In this document: in pieces, positions 44,697 through 57,800 of the stretch
Layout of the letters: every line of letters begins with the position of its first letter
Numbering within the stretch: the first letter of the stretch is position 1
NCBI RefSeq assembly: GCF_020382885.2
Contig: NC_058501.1
Span: forward strand, 15,018,501 to 15,082,500
Source: Scatophagus argus
Taxonomy: Eukaryota > Chordata > Actinopteri > Scatophagidae
DNA length: 64,000 nt
Reading direction: 5' to 3'
Translations under genes and position numbers: made by a program
The notes under the pieces: model-generated
Database searches by the model: none
The model's input: only the letters and a program-made list of their open reading frames with translations
What the model was told of the DNA's origin: nothing

Positions 44697-47600
44697 TTGT
44701 TTGTTTGTGTGTATGTATGTGTGTGGCTTTGTGTGCACTATAGCTCATACATCTCTGTCTCAGATTGGGCCTGCAGTGTGTATCTCCATTGGGATTCTTG
44801 GGTGCAGCTCTGCTGAGAAAGCACACACAGACTGATTTCCTCTTATTTATGCCAGTCTCTCCCTTCCTTGTTCTCTCGGTTTATTTCCTACCTCCTTCCT
44901 TTTCTGCCTGTGTCACCTCTTTTAGGCCTTACTGACCTTCATTTGTCCTTCATCCCTCCAATAGACAACATACGCACCAGACATTTGCTAGAAGGTTGGA
45001 TTTGTATAATTGTGTTTGTGTGCTGGAAATAGCCTGTCCCTGTATGCTGGTCATAATTAGCCGGGCTGATGCTCTTAAGCACTGTGCTGAATACAGTCTT
45101 CCTATAAAACACAAGCACGCTTGTACAGCTGAGTGACACTTGAATAAAAATCACAAATTTTCTAACTTTAATTCGCTCTTCTTCTTTCCTCTCTGTTCCC
45201 AGTGATCTGTTGTCTTCGAGGTACGTGGAGAGGCATTTGTCAGACAAAGGGAAGACTGTCGTCACTAATGTAAGAATCTGCACATCATCTCTGCTCAGGC
45301 TCACTCACACTTTGACTATTGGACTATTAGCAGTTAGAGTGGAGGCTACAGTGTTTTTTATGGTGCCCTGGTCTTGAAATTATGACCCCATTAACCCCAG
45401 GTATTACCATGGTTACATGAATGGGGATGAAAGCATGTTAACACATGGGTCAGCCAAAACACATCTGGTCTGGTTTGAACTGTAATCAGGTTCAAATAAA
45501 ATCTGCACAGTTTGAGCACATTCTCAAAGCTGCTGTAATCATTATTTTGATATCAACAGTGGATCAAATGACTCCATGTAAAGAGGAAGGCGTCATTCAC
45601 AGTGACAGACCCACAGAGAATTATCACTGTGCTCTGCTGTTCGCCTCATGTTTTAACTCACTGTTTTGGCCAGTGACTTTACTGTTTTGATTAACTCTCT
45701 GTGCTCTTATTAGCGTTGTTTCCAGCTGGAGCATGCAGCTTTTACAGTAGGAAAAAGAGCAGAAAATCCCACAGTGTGCCTCCTGCAGTACTAAAACACA
45801 TATAGATGAAATTAGCAACTAGCTGGTGAGCACAGGCGAGCATTTAGCAGAAACAAATTTTTTTTTTTACGGGTCGGTAGAGACCAAAAGAGAGCAAAAT
45901 AAAAAGAGTAAAGAAGACATAGATTTAAACATGATTACAAATCAAGAGTAACGTTGCTTAAAGTGAACATGTACATAAGCAGCTGTTTGCTAACAAGTTC
46001 CCCACATCAGCTCAGTGATAAGGTGATAATATATAAATCCTCAGTGTTTACGACATTGTAATTCTAGAATAACAGACTGCATTGAGCTCCAAACAGTAGA
46101 AAGACAAAGTAATCTGTTGGGTTCATAAATAGGTGACTGTTTGCTAACACATTTGACACAAAAACTTCATAAGGAGATAGTATGTCAGTGAATGCAGGCT
46201 GAGTGAAGTAGATCCCATGCAGCAGCATCACTTCTGTTGACCTTGGATGCCTCCACCTGCTCCATGTGGCTAATTTACATTTTGACATTCAATTACAAAG
46301 TGAACTGAAAAAAAGAAGAAACCTTATTAATGCCAGATGTAAATGTAAGTGTATACCAGATGTTTTTATCAAGATAACATATGCAGATACAGACCACATG
46401 TTCCCTCCAGGTGCATAACATAGCAGGGTTCAGTTTATCAAGGATGGAGACAAGAGACATCAAATGTCAATGATATGATGGTGTATGTTTACTGGATTGG
46501 ATTGTATGTTTACTGAACTGGATTGTTCTCAGCTGTGTGTTGTACAGCTGCAATTTCCTGTGGATGCTGCAGGTTCTTCTCCCTCCATGACCCTTTTATT
46601 GGTTAATCAATGTGTTACTTTGCACACACGCAGAATTCTCAGCCCATCCGGTCCTTTTCCAGCCAAGATGTTAGAAGAGCAAAGTGGAACGGTAGCTGTG
46701 GAATAAACCTTCAGCTAACACGAAATTAAGATTGCTGTGATAATCCTCTGAAATGTGGACTTCAGTTACAGGACACCCACTGAGGCACAGTATTACATCA
46801 TATAACTGAGGAGGGTTATAATGGTCAGGATTTACTCAGCTAAGCAGCAGATTAAAGAGATATTAGATACTTTACAGAGGATGATCCAAATTATTACACC
46901 ACATATTCTGTTATGTGATCACTTGTAATTATGGAACTTATTAGAAAGGGATCTCTGTAAATTAATTCACGTTGTGGATAGATATCCAGGATGTATTCTC
47001 TCTGCACATTTTGTTGCCATGCTTTCCTTTTTTTAATAGTAGAAAGAATAACTTGCACTTTGCCTCTTTATTAATGGGTGCTGTTGTGGAAGGTTAATAT
47101 GAGACAAGCTCCTGTTTGTTACTCTGCTCATGGAGGTCAAAATGTCAGCCATAACACAGCTGCTGCTGCATCTCAGACTCCCCTCTGTTCATGTAGTACA
47201 TATGTAATAGAGGTGGCACATACTGCTAAACATTGTGGCAGTTGTTTTGACTTTCGGCCCACACTTAGAGCTTATTACAGTCAGTGCAGGACAAATCCAG
47301 AATCCTCTCTTAGCACAAACCACATTCCACTATTTAGCTAAAGCTAACACGATGCTACAGCTGTCTGTAATGGAGACTGAATGACTGAAGTCATTCTTAA
47401 AGTGATACATCAAGAGTTATTACTGTACACCTTTTCTGTCTTGTGAACCTTAGACTATGTTATATATTTATTTCCTAATTCCTCTTCATTATCTAATTGC
47501 GCAAACTTTCGCTGACACTCGGAGGGCAGAGTGTCCTACTTGTTCACTGTCTGACCCCCACCTTTTCATTGTTTCATTGTGATGTCCACATTAGATGATT

Positions 47601-49299
47601 AATTACTTTTATATGGGTCTAAGGAGATCACAGATCAGACAATTATAGCAACAAACACACAGGATGTACCCACAGCGCCTGGTTTTTGGGTGTTTCTTGC
47701 TTTGATGAGAAGTAGAGCAGAAGGTTCAGGGCGACAGGGGGAGGAGAGATGCTGGGATAGTAGAGCACAGCACCACTTATAAATAGCCCTCTCTGTCCCT
47801 TTATTTCACGCTCACTCTACTTCCCCTTACCCAACGTCTGTCTTCATCTGTAGCCCCATTTAGGTTCATCTACCTAACCTGTACAACTTCTTAAGTTCCA
47901 TTCACGTGTTTTATCAACTCTCTGTCAATTTGTTCACATCGTTTTTCCTCTCTTTACCCAGTAGCTGTAATTACGTGTTATTTCTCAGTTTTGGCCATCT
48001 TGGATGTGATATTGTGGACATGGAGAGTTAGAGAGAGTCAGGGTTAGTATGATCCATTGAGTTCACAGTTTGTTTTCTTTGTCCTGTGACAATCAGGTTC
48101 ATAAATTAAAGCTGTAAGCAGCATTGAACAGACCCTCACACCTCTTCCCCCTGAATTGTCCTGTATTTCGCACACTGCACAAAGGACTACAGTGTTATCC
48201 TGTCCACTATGTGGCCAACTCAAAGGATGATTGTCACACAAGGCTTACCTCCTTTTACCAGTAGTTGGCGCAGTGACTATAACCCCAGCATTCAATTAAA
48301 AGCTCACACACTTGCAGCAGCATGAAAGCCTTTTCATACCAAATCTGAGGTGGATTTGTCCAACCTGCTAGGTGAATAAGCACATCAAAGTATAGAAAGT
48401 GTCATTTCCTGTGGCCGGTAGGTGGTGCTGTGACTGTAACTAAACATTAGCATGTAGATGTCGCCAGACTGGGAGTCTTATCAAATTTGTGAAGTTTGAG
48501 GAACAATGGACCGAGTATGTTTGAGTTACAGTAATTTCCTGTTTCATAGCGAACATCAAAATTCACTGTGCCACCGTGGGACTGTGTGGAAAAAAAACTA
48601 ATTGTTTAATAACTGTTAATCATAAAAGTTTTTAGATTGCACTAAAAAAAGTTGATCTATTCTTTGTAGCAGTTCGTTAATATCCAACACTTATAAAAGC
48701 CAAAAAAATTAATACTAATTCAAAATGGCCAACTTCCTGTTGGGTTTAGTGCATTACTCTAAGAGGCTTTTTCAGCCATCTAGGTGAAATGTACTATGAG
48801 GACAATTTTGTAGAAAGGGCGTAAACTTTCAGCCAGTCATCATTTAAGATGGCTTCTCATTGTCGCAAAACCATTTGCCCGGTGAATGTCTGGTACATAT
48901 TTGTCCCTGATAAATACAGAGAGTTTGCTTGCAGCAAATTCCTGCAGCAAAGCTTGTGGAAAGCCTTTATCATAATGCCTATAGTTCAACTTTTCACATA
49001 CTTTTGGCTGTGTAGTTTGACAACAATAAATACCTGCATTCATCCTCAGTCCACAGAGAGAGCTGAAAGTAGGAGTGGATGAAGCAGCACGATGCTGGAC
49101 GCAGCGTCAGACTGTGGAGCAGAAATTGATCCTCTGATAAAAGCTGCGTTTCCTCAGGGAGACCAGCTTCCTGCCTAATGGCTGTTAGGCAACTAGAAAT
49201 GGACCAGGAAGAGATGGCCTGCAGAGCACTTAGATACTTAGACATCATACACATCTATAGAAAATAAATGCGTGTATATGCCCGCAGAGAGGGGAAGAA

Positions 49300-49330
<31 letters not shown>

Positions 49331-51201
49331 GACAGATGGAGACAGAGGGTGAAGGCAGAGTGTGTTTGGTGATTGGCGACTGGTGACAGAGATAGAAATG
49401 GGTTTTTTTTTTATGAGTGACTGTTGCTGTGGCTTCCAGTTGTGGGTGGAAGAGAGAAGTTACGAAGCAGTTAACACACAGATGGCAGGCTGTGAATGGG
49501 TTAAGCTCAGAGAGGAAAGCACCACATAAACACGCAGGACAGTGCACGTACATGCACGTATCTACACAAGATCACGCTTGCACTTGCGTGTTTTAGCAAA
49601 TGAATTCTGTATGATTGATCGCTCTGAACTCATTTCCTGATGGGATAAACGAGCAGCGAGTGGAAATTTTTTTGCTTGAGTGTACGAGACATTTTAGGAT
49701 GAAACCATGTGTGTGATCTTAACCTCTGAGTGTTTGTGTTTTGCTCACAGGGAGGAGAGCACTGCTACTATCAGGGGAAGGTCAGAGACATTCCTCACAG
49801 CTTTGTAGCTCTTTCAACCTGCCATGGATTGCAGTAAGTACAAATATTATGTGCATGTTTCTCATCCAGCATCACTAACTCTGTGCGTCCAGGTCCTGGG
49901 CCTTGCTCCCATTTATCCATTAGGTTAACCTAATTAGATTTAGCCACCCTTTCTCTGTCTCTCTGCATTTATCATCACTCGGGTTGTCATTAACTCCGGC
50001 AGGTGCTGCTTCTAGAGTTGCATTGTTAGAGTTCGTGCTCTAAAGCAGAAACACTCTGTGGGAAGAGACTTGTTCAGAAACAACACCTGCTGGGAGGAAA
50101 GCATGTATACTCTGGATGTGTGTTAGTGCTGTATGTGTAATATTGTGTTTGTGTGTGTGTAATTTATATTATACATTAAGTGAGGCGAAGAGGCCATCCC
50201 ACAGGGCAAAACTGTGTTGTGTGGTACTTGCATAAAAAGGCACTTGTTAATGATTGGGTGTATTGCATTTGGGTTTTTTACATTAATTATTTAGGTGTCT
50301 TTAAAAGTAAAAATAAAAAAAAGATGGTAAGAAGGTAGAATTTACAGCACCCCATAATGTGTAAACAACCGAGGAAAACCGTGCTTGAAGAAGCTCCTTG
50401 GCAGCCTGAGCCTCTGCTCATTCAGTAACAGTAATCCTTATGTTCACGGTGTGATTCATTGTGCCTCTGTTTAATGTTTCGTTGTGATGACTGGACATTT
50501 TTATATGCAGTGATTTCTCAAAGAATACAGAGAGACGTGTCTTTGCCAAAGCCACATCTGAGGTGTGACCTTATGTGAATATACCATTCACAAACAGTAT
50601 TCATCCCTGTCATTTCTGTCAGAAAGTATTATTATTCACTCTCAAAGCTTATCAAAGCTTAATTCAGTCTGATATATCGTCTATCATCATAATGGCAAGC
50701 TAAATAAACCAAGAAATCAGTCGATTCAGTTGATTAAATCAGATTGATACTTGCTGAATAAATCAAACTGAGCTCCGACTTTTAATAACGTTCACATATT
50801 TCACATATTTCATGCGATTGTGGCAGCATGTTTGTCAGCACAGCAAATTATGAATATGCGCTCACAAGATGGTGAAAAGAAGAGGATGGTTTATTCAAAT
50901 CCAAAACAAAGTGAAGTGTTCCACATGCCGTGCTGTCTCACAAGTAGGACAGAACATGATATAACCTGACAGATTAAAATTGTTTCCCGCAGGCTTCTGT
51001 TATTATTAATATGGCTGAAGCTTGATATGTGACTGCTAATGAGTCCAAATGTTATTGTTGCATGTTATGATACTGCTGGCATGTTTATTTGTAGTATTTG
51101 GTGCAGTAATATTAGAAGTTGACTCCTGATTTTCTTGATGCTGAAAGAAATACATGTTGACATTTTAAAGGAAGCAGAGACACACCCATAGTATGTAATG
51201 C

Positions 51202-51236
<35 letters not shown>

Positions 51237-54200
51237 GAGAGAGAAGGGAGGGCTTAGTGGTGTCAGGGGCTTACACATTAAAGGGAGCGTATTTCCCCGA
51301 TGTTGAGTCAGGTGTTTACCACCACTCTCTTCTTTCTCTCTCTCTCTCTTTTCTTTCTTTCTCTTTATATGTTCTGCCATTTACAGTCACGTCAGATGTA
51401 GACCTTTAAACATTGACCCAGGTTCCTCTTTTAGCCCATCATCATACTGAGCAAGAAATTTTCAACCTAAAGATCTTTGCCTCTTGATTTCCCTGAAGCA
51501 CATGAGTTCAAATGCTAAGCGTTTAAATCAGTGACAGCCAGCTTCATGTGGACCCTCAAAACTTTGGTTTAAATTCTTAAACCTGCAATAACAGGTTTTC
51601 TTGGCCACATGGCGGCAATGGAAACAAGTTGTGAGTACAGCATTGACATGTCATCACCTTTTAAGTTGGCCAGCAAAATGGTTACAAATGCGTGCTTGTT
51701 AGAATCTGGTCACTCTGAGAGAAACGTGATTTCATATCTCGGTGGGAGTTGAGTCCCAAACACTGCCCTATGACACCAGCTCTCTCACACAGTTGAATTA
51801 AATTAACTTTCAACAGTGTCATTTCAACCCTATATTTTAACACTGGAAAATGAACTCTAACTGTTGGTTTTCAGAGATTTTCACTGAAAACGACACTTTG
51901 AAAGCAGTGCAGGTCAGGGGGAGCTGCAGATTCAGAAGATGATTTTCTGAAGGGTCGTTCACATTCTCACATTGTTTGCACATTGTCAATACGCTTATTA
52001 TAGGTAAAGTTAGGGGAAGGAATTGTGTTTTGTATTATTTATGGAGATTTTGTGACTCAAAGGACATAAAGGGTGCGGTTTGATCAGATTTGACTGGCAA
52101 TAGCCTGCCAATAACAGTCATCAGCTTTGGATTCAAACCATGATGCTAAACCTGGACTGGTGCTCAGAAATATGTGGTATCCCTATTATTCCATCTGACC
52201 CTAATTCAAACCATTATGAAGGGTGCAGATTTGAACACATTTTTCAGGTCCAATAACCAAAATTGTTCTACCTTTTCCATAAAATTGTGTGTTCATGTAC
52301 GATCCCGTTGTTCTGTGTGAGAAGCTGATGAGAAAATTGGGTTTTCAGGACTTTTAGAGGGTAGGAAACAGTGGATGAATTGTGTCTTGATGTCAGAATG
52401 GCCAGTGTTTGAATAAAAACACAGCTCAAATCAGCTTCACATGTTTATTTTGTGATCTGCAATAAGGATCCATTCTGTTCCATACTGATCTAATAATAAA
52501 ATAACTTTCAATGCAATTTTCTGTTCCACATAAAACATGTATTGCAAGGAAAGTAAGTGGAACACAAACAGGACAAAAAGCAATACACAATGTTGGATCA
52601 GGATGACGAGCGTGTTGAAGGTGAATTCTGTGTGAAAGACAGGTTGTCTGCAGTGTTTCCCCTCCTGACTTCACAGTTTGACCCAGCCAATCTCCTAAAA
52701 GCTTCAGATAAAGTTAATTAATGGATGATGTCCGTCTTTTGTGCATGTCTGCACACACGGACGGGCAGATACAGGGAGACCTTCACTCAGCTGCTGAACA
52801 AGAAATTGATCTCTGACTTTTAGAACTGTTTGCATGGTCAAAACAGAGTGTGTGTGTGTGTGTGTGTTGGCCTCTTCCTCTCATACCTTTATGTGAGGAA
52901 TGTATGATAAGGATGAGTGAGGTTTTAAGTGCATCATGAGTGAAAGTACAGGTGGAGTCACTGCGTCTTTTAATAAATCTTCGGAAGATCGGCAGGATTT
53001 GTACTGATTTTCTGCCAAATTGTATTTCAAAGATGTTTTAGACATTGCAGACTGTGGTCAGCCTGTGCAAGTCGGTGACCTTTAAGTAAGGAAATTTCCT
53101 GAGCCACACGTATGCCAAACACACAGCAGTCAGGACAGCAGAGGATTTTGTCCAGATCTGCACCTTGTAGGAGTGCATTACAGTTATTATTCTGACAAAT
53201 GCTCAAATAATGTAATAACCCCGCCCCCCTTTGTGAAAGGACTGAAATGGCTAATCTATCACATCAATAGCTGAAGAGGAGGTGAGTTCAGATGCATTAT
53301 TTCATTTAGTGATGAATAGAATAACAGAAGCTGGTGTTGATACATGCTCCTCTCTCTCTCTCTTTCTGTCTCTCTCTCTCTGTCTCTCTCTCTCCCTCCC
53401 TCTCCCCTTCTCTTTCTCAGTGGGATGTTTTTCGATGGCAATCACACCTACATGATTGAACCTGGAGGACAGCACAGCAGCGATGTAAGTACTCTGCAAA
53501 TCTACATGAAGATGTATATACGTTGTAGGTGTTGGTGATGGCTTCCCTCAGAGGCTTTTATCAATGTTCTGTGGTCAGATAATCGGTTACAACAACCTTT
53601 CTCATCTGATGTACCCTCACACTGCTCACATCACCATATATTATGTATGAAAAAGACAATAAGTGAAAAAAATATTTCTGGTATCACAGGATTCATACAG
53701 GGGTCAGGTCATACAGGTCAGTTATTATCCTGAGAGGAGGTTGAGACGAAACTAGAATCAATTACAGATCACACACCGGTCATTTCTGCTCTTTGGGATG
53801 AGCCCTGAATGCGGTGCACAGGTCTCAGGACAGAGAGATTTGGATTACAAATCCTGCAGACAGTAGAAGAGCCTTCAGCCAATTAGATAATAACAATTAC
53901 AGACATTACGGTGGGAACGAAAGGACAGATCTGAGATTGTCTGAAGACGCCTTGAGCATCAGAGTGAAAGAACAAGTGCTGATACAGTGTGTGTGTGTGT
54001 ACACGCATATTCTTTCTGCTCTAATTAAAACGTCCAGCAGAGGTGTGTGTCTGGTGTTAATCAGGAAGGGCACGACAGGAGACAAGATAAGACAGGTCAG
54101 GAATTTGTGTGTGTTTGTGTAGATGTGTGTTTATGTGTTGTGTAGATATGAGTGTGAGCCCTCGTGGTTATTGGTAGTGGCTGCCTGGCACACAGAGCTG

Positions 54201-54767
54201 CTTAAGATTCATCCCCATATGACAGCTTTAGTGCCAAGTGTGTTAAAAAGAGGGTTTAGGACGTGATGGACATCAGGGCAGTGATTTTAAAAGAGGAGTG
54301 TTCACTGAGAATAAAGGGATGAGAAAGAGGCAGGTACACAGAGAGAGGTGGGCTCAGCAAAAGAGCAAAAACCACAAAATTGTTGGTAATTGGATTAATG
54401 GACTAGATTGGAATTAGATTGCTTGTCATTGTATCTTCTGCATGGGAAAGTATACAACAAGGAAAGAAAGACTAATTGGTTAATAACAGTTGTTATATCA
54501 CAGTTTTACAATGATAGAGGGAGCTAGTGAAAGCATTAGACTAATCTGACAGTAAAAGACTCATAAAATAAGATGGAGAACAGAGAAAGAATAAGAAACA
54601 ACTATGCCTCAAACCCACTAGGTTTATTTTACTTTTCTCTGGGCTCTCTCCCCTCCATCCCAACTATTCATCCTCACTCCTTCCTTTCCTGGCCTCTTCT
54701 TTGTCTCCCTTCTGCCTTCATCATTCCTCTCCAACCTTTTCTGGAGAGACTGAATTATTCAAACGAT

Positions 54768-54808
<41 letters not shown>

Positions 54809-57800
54809 CTTAACTGAGAATATGGCTGTGGCACTCGTCTTTGGAGATACTGTATTTCGCTAGCCTTTTTTGGTCATTCAAACAGACACAGGGGCGTAAA
54901 ATGCACGTAAAAATTTGATGAGATTTTTTAGTAGTTTAGCTTCTATTTGCATGTCATGCCACACACACTGCATGGACAAAACAAAACAGTGTTAACAATA
55001 TAGTAAAACATCTGACAGCACAAGTACAAAACCAAAAGAATGATATAAATCATAGCTTTATAAACAGAGCCACGTCGTTTAAGGTGAAACGTGTGTATAC
55101 AACATTTCAAAAAGAAATAGAGAAGTAAAAGAATACGTTTTAATGGTATTGACCGACCTTGTAGATTCCTCATTTTCAAGTTACTGGCTAACTTAAATGT
55201 CATGTGTGAATATCTTACTCAGTCCTTTAGCCGTGTCCATGTTTAAAAGAAATCTGTCTTCTTATCACTGAGATTGCACACTGGCAGAGATGGAAAGTAA
55301 CTGTATTGTGTTTCCATTTTATACTGCTTTATTCTTCATATCCAAAAACATGCATCTGAAAAATGTACTTTGCAACTGTAGATTTTACTTACAAAATATA
55401 CAATTTTCTAATTGAACATAAAGCTGTCTTACAGACTTACTTAAACTTAGCGCTGCCTCAAGCTGCAACATCATTAGTAGTAGTCCGGTAAAAGAGGACT
55501 CACTTGTACACGACTCACATGGGCCATTTTTCTGCCTACTGAGTACTTTTACTTTTGATACACACTTGTACATTTTGCTGATAACACTCTATACTACTGT
55601 ATGCTGTAGCAACATTTTGATTGCAGGACTTTAATTTAACTAAACTTAACTTCTGCTCAAGTGAAAGATCTAAACACTTGTTGTGTTGTGGGACACATTT
55701 GCTCCTCCTCTTCCAGTGTGACATTTTCACCCGTTAGTTGTACAGTACCAAAACTCAGCTGGACTTCATAAAACAGAATTGTCTGTACTGAAATACAGGT
55801 ATTTTTTTGGAAAATATTTGGCAGGTACCTCCATCGGCAGCGTTGGTTTTGGCTTGTCAGGTGGGGGTATCCTGTCTGCATAACAATGTCAGGGACAGCG
55901 CTGCCCTTGAGCCCAGCAGTGGTTGTCAGTGTGTCAGCACTGAGCTCTGGATGTCTGCTCCCATTGGACGACGGTCCACACTGACTGTCTCACCACCTCT
56001 GTGTCTCTGGGGTCGTCTCGTTGTATCTCTATCTTTATTATACTCTCAGCCTACGTATCTTTGTCTCTTTCACAGTCTGCTTGGTCTGCAAAACCCAAAC
56101 TTTGCATGCATCCTGTGCATCAAATCACACACACGCACAGTTAAAGAGTTATCTTTAGAGATTGTATGCTCAGTCATGTTCTTGTCATAGCCTCAAACAG
56201 CCACACATTAGTCCATTAGAAATGGTATTAAATGCAGAGGCTTTGAGCCCTGTGTTGCATCTCTAATTGTGGCTGTTATGATCTATTTGAAAGTGATGGA
56301 AAAGAAACATGGCGGGTTGGGGGGTATGTGTTGAAAGAGGGAGTCAGCAGGACTCCTCTTGGCCATATGGTAAATCCATCTGCACTTCTTGCGCTGAGGC
56401 AGAAAAAGTTATGCAGGACATTAGCTAAGTGTGTCCCGAACAAGCTGATCCTGTCACCTTCTGCAGCTGAACTGGTCTCAGAGTGTCTCATTTTGTTATG
56501 TAAAGAGGCTTGTGAGCAATTCAACTACATTTGTGAGTAGCACAGAGTGCAAAAAACTAAAGTTCACCAGCTCCGAACGTGATGTACCCAGGCGCAACAT
56601 GGCTGATAAATCTTTCACTTACTGACTGCATAAGCGGCTTGGAGTGATGATGTGCGATTCTGGCTTGTGTATGCAGAAAACACCATATGTTTAGTCCTTT
56701 TTAACACCTTTCCAAACCCACCTGCACCTCGGGGCCCCTGCGGCTACATCCCAGCAGCTCTTTCTATTTGCTTTCACTGAGGGCTGAGACAAACTGCTGT
56801 GTTTTGTTGATAACGTAGTGAGTTTAATGCTGCTTCACATTTTAACTGTGAATGACAGAAAACAAAGACAAAGCAGTATTACTACTGCTTTTTGCATTGC
56901 GATGCTGTATAAGTAGTAAACAAGTAGTAACTTCATTGGTAGTATGTATTTGGGACACAGAGTTAGAGACTTTGTCCATGTCCATGCTAGCAGCTCTGTG
57001 AAGTTGTATTTTTGGCACAGTGGTGCTTAAATGTGGTGGTACTAAATGCTGCTGTTAACGTGCTCATAATGACAACGCTAAATGGTCCAAATATTTGGAC
57101 AAAGCGAAATTTTGACCTGATTAATTGTGCTACATTAAATTATAATGGATTGCCGAAGTCGGAGAGATTCATCTTCTGATTCATCTTCATGAATGTCTGT
57201 ACTCATTTTCATTTTAATCCTTTAAATAGTTGGCGAGATATCTCAGTCTGGACCAATGCAGTGGAGAGACAGTCTTTTCCCTTCACGTGCCTAAAAATGA
57301 CATCCTCTGTTTGCAGTTCTCAGATATGCAGCTTTTCTATGTTCATTTATTTCATTCATTCAATTTTAAATGGAATATCTTGTGGTTTTAAAGAGTTAGC
57401 CTCTCTAAGAAACATTCCAGAACCTCCCATCTAACTGGTTAGTGTTCTTACCACTGCGGCTGTGTGATGATCTGACCTGCATTTACAAGATGAGGAGAGG
57501 AGGTCTGGAGGGTAACTGAGGAAGACCCAGTGGGCAGTTGAAGGATGAAGGAAGGGGTGTGTTAATGGGGAGTGGTGGCAGGTTGTTGAGTGGGGGTGTT
57601 TGCATTAGATGCCAAGAGAATGAAAAAAAACAGCACAAGCTGGGTCTGCAGCTCAGTGAGACTTGGAAGCTGATGGGATTAAAAATAAGGGGGTCTCCCT
57701 GTGGCCTCGGGCCAACTTCATGTTACTAAACCTGGACCAGTTCATTTACACATGCGGAGAAAGAGCGAGAGAATCAAAAGCGTGTTACCCCTCCCTTCTT

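Larger units (their letters stand above)
32713..45202 (+). other. adam22 intron 3 (12.5 kb)
   Basis: The largest intron in the window, rich in GT/CA and GA/CT tracts. It holds at least four dispersed-repeat copies (listed separately) and a poly(C)-rich tract at about 41188-41290. The many short open frames are translations of simple repeats. I found no exon with family similarity. Confidence 0.65.
45270..49750 (+). other. adam22 intron 4 (4.5 kb)
   Basis: Contains the dispersed repeat at 48090-48600 and a CA microsatellite near 49301. Otherwise I see no coding exon or recognisable element. Confidence 0.6.
49834..53420 (+). other. adam22 intron 5 (3.6 kb)
   Basis: Contains a GT array at 51204-51234, a CT run at about 51328-51350 and the long CT tract that leads into exon 6. 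No nested gene or named repeat seen. Confidence 0.6.

Noticed and set aside
55807-56190. 127-codon plus-strand frame in adam22 intron 6
   Set aside because: No domain, no splice context and not in frame with adam22.
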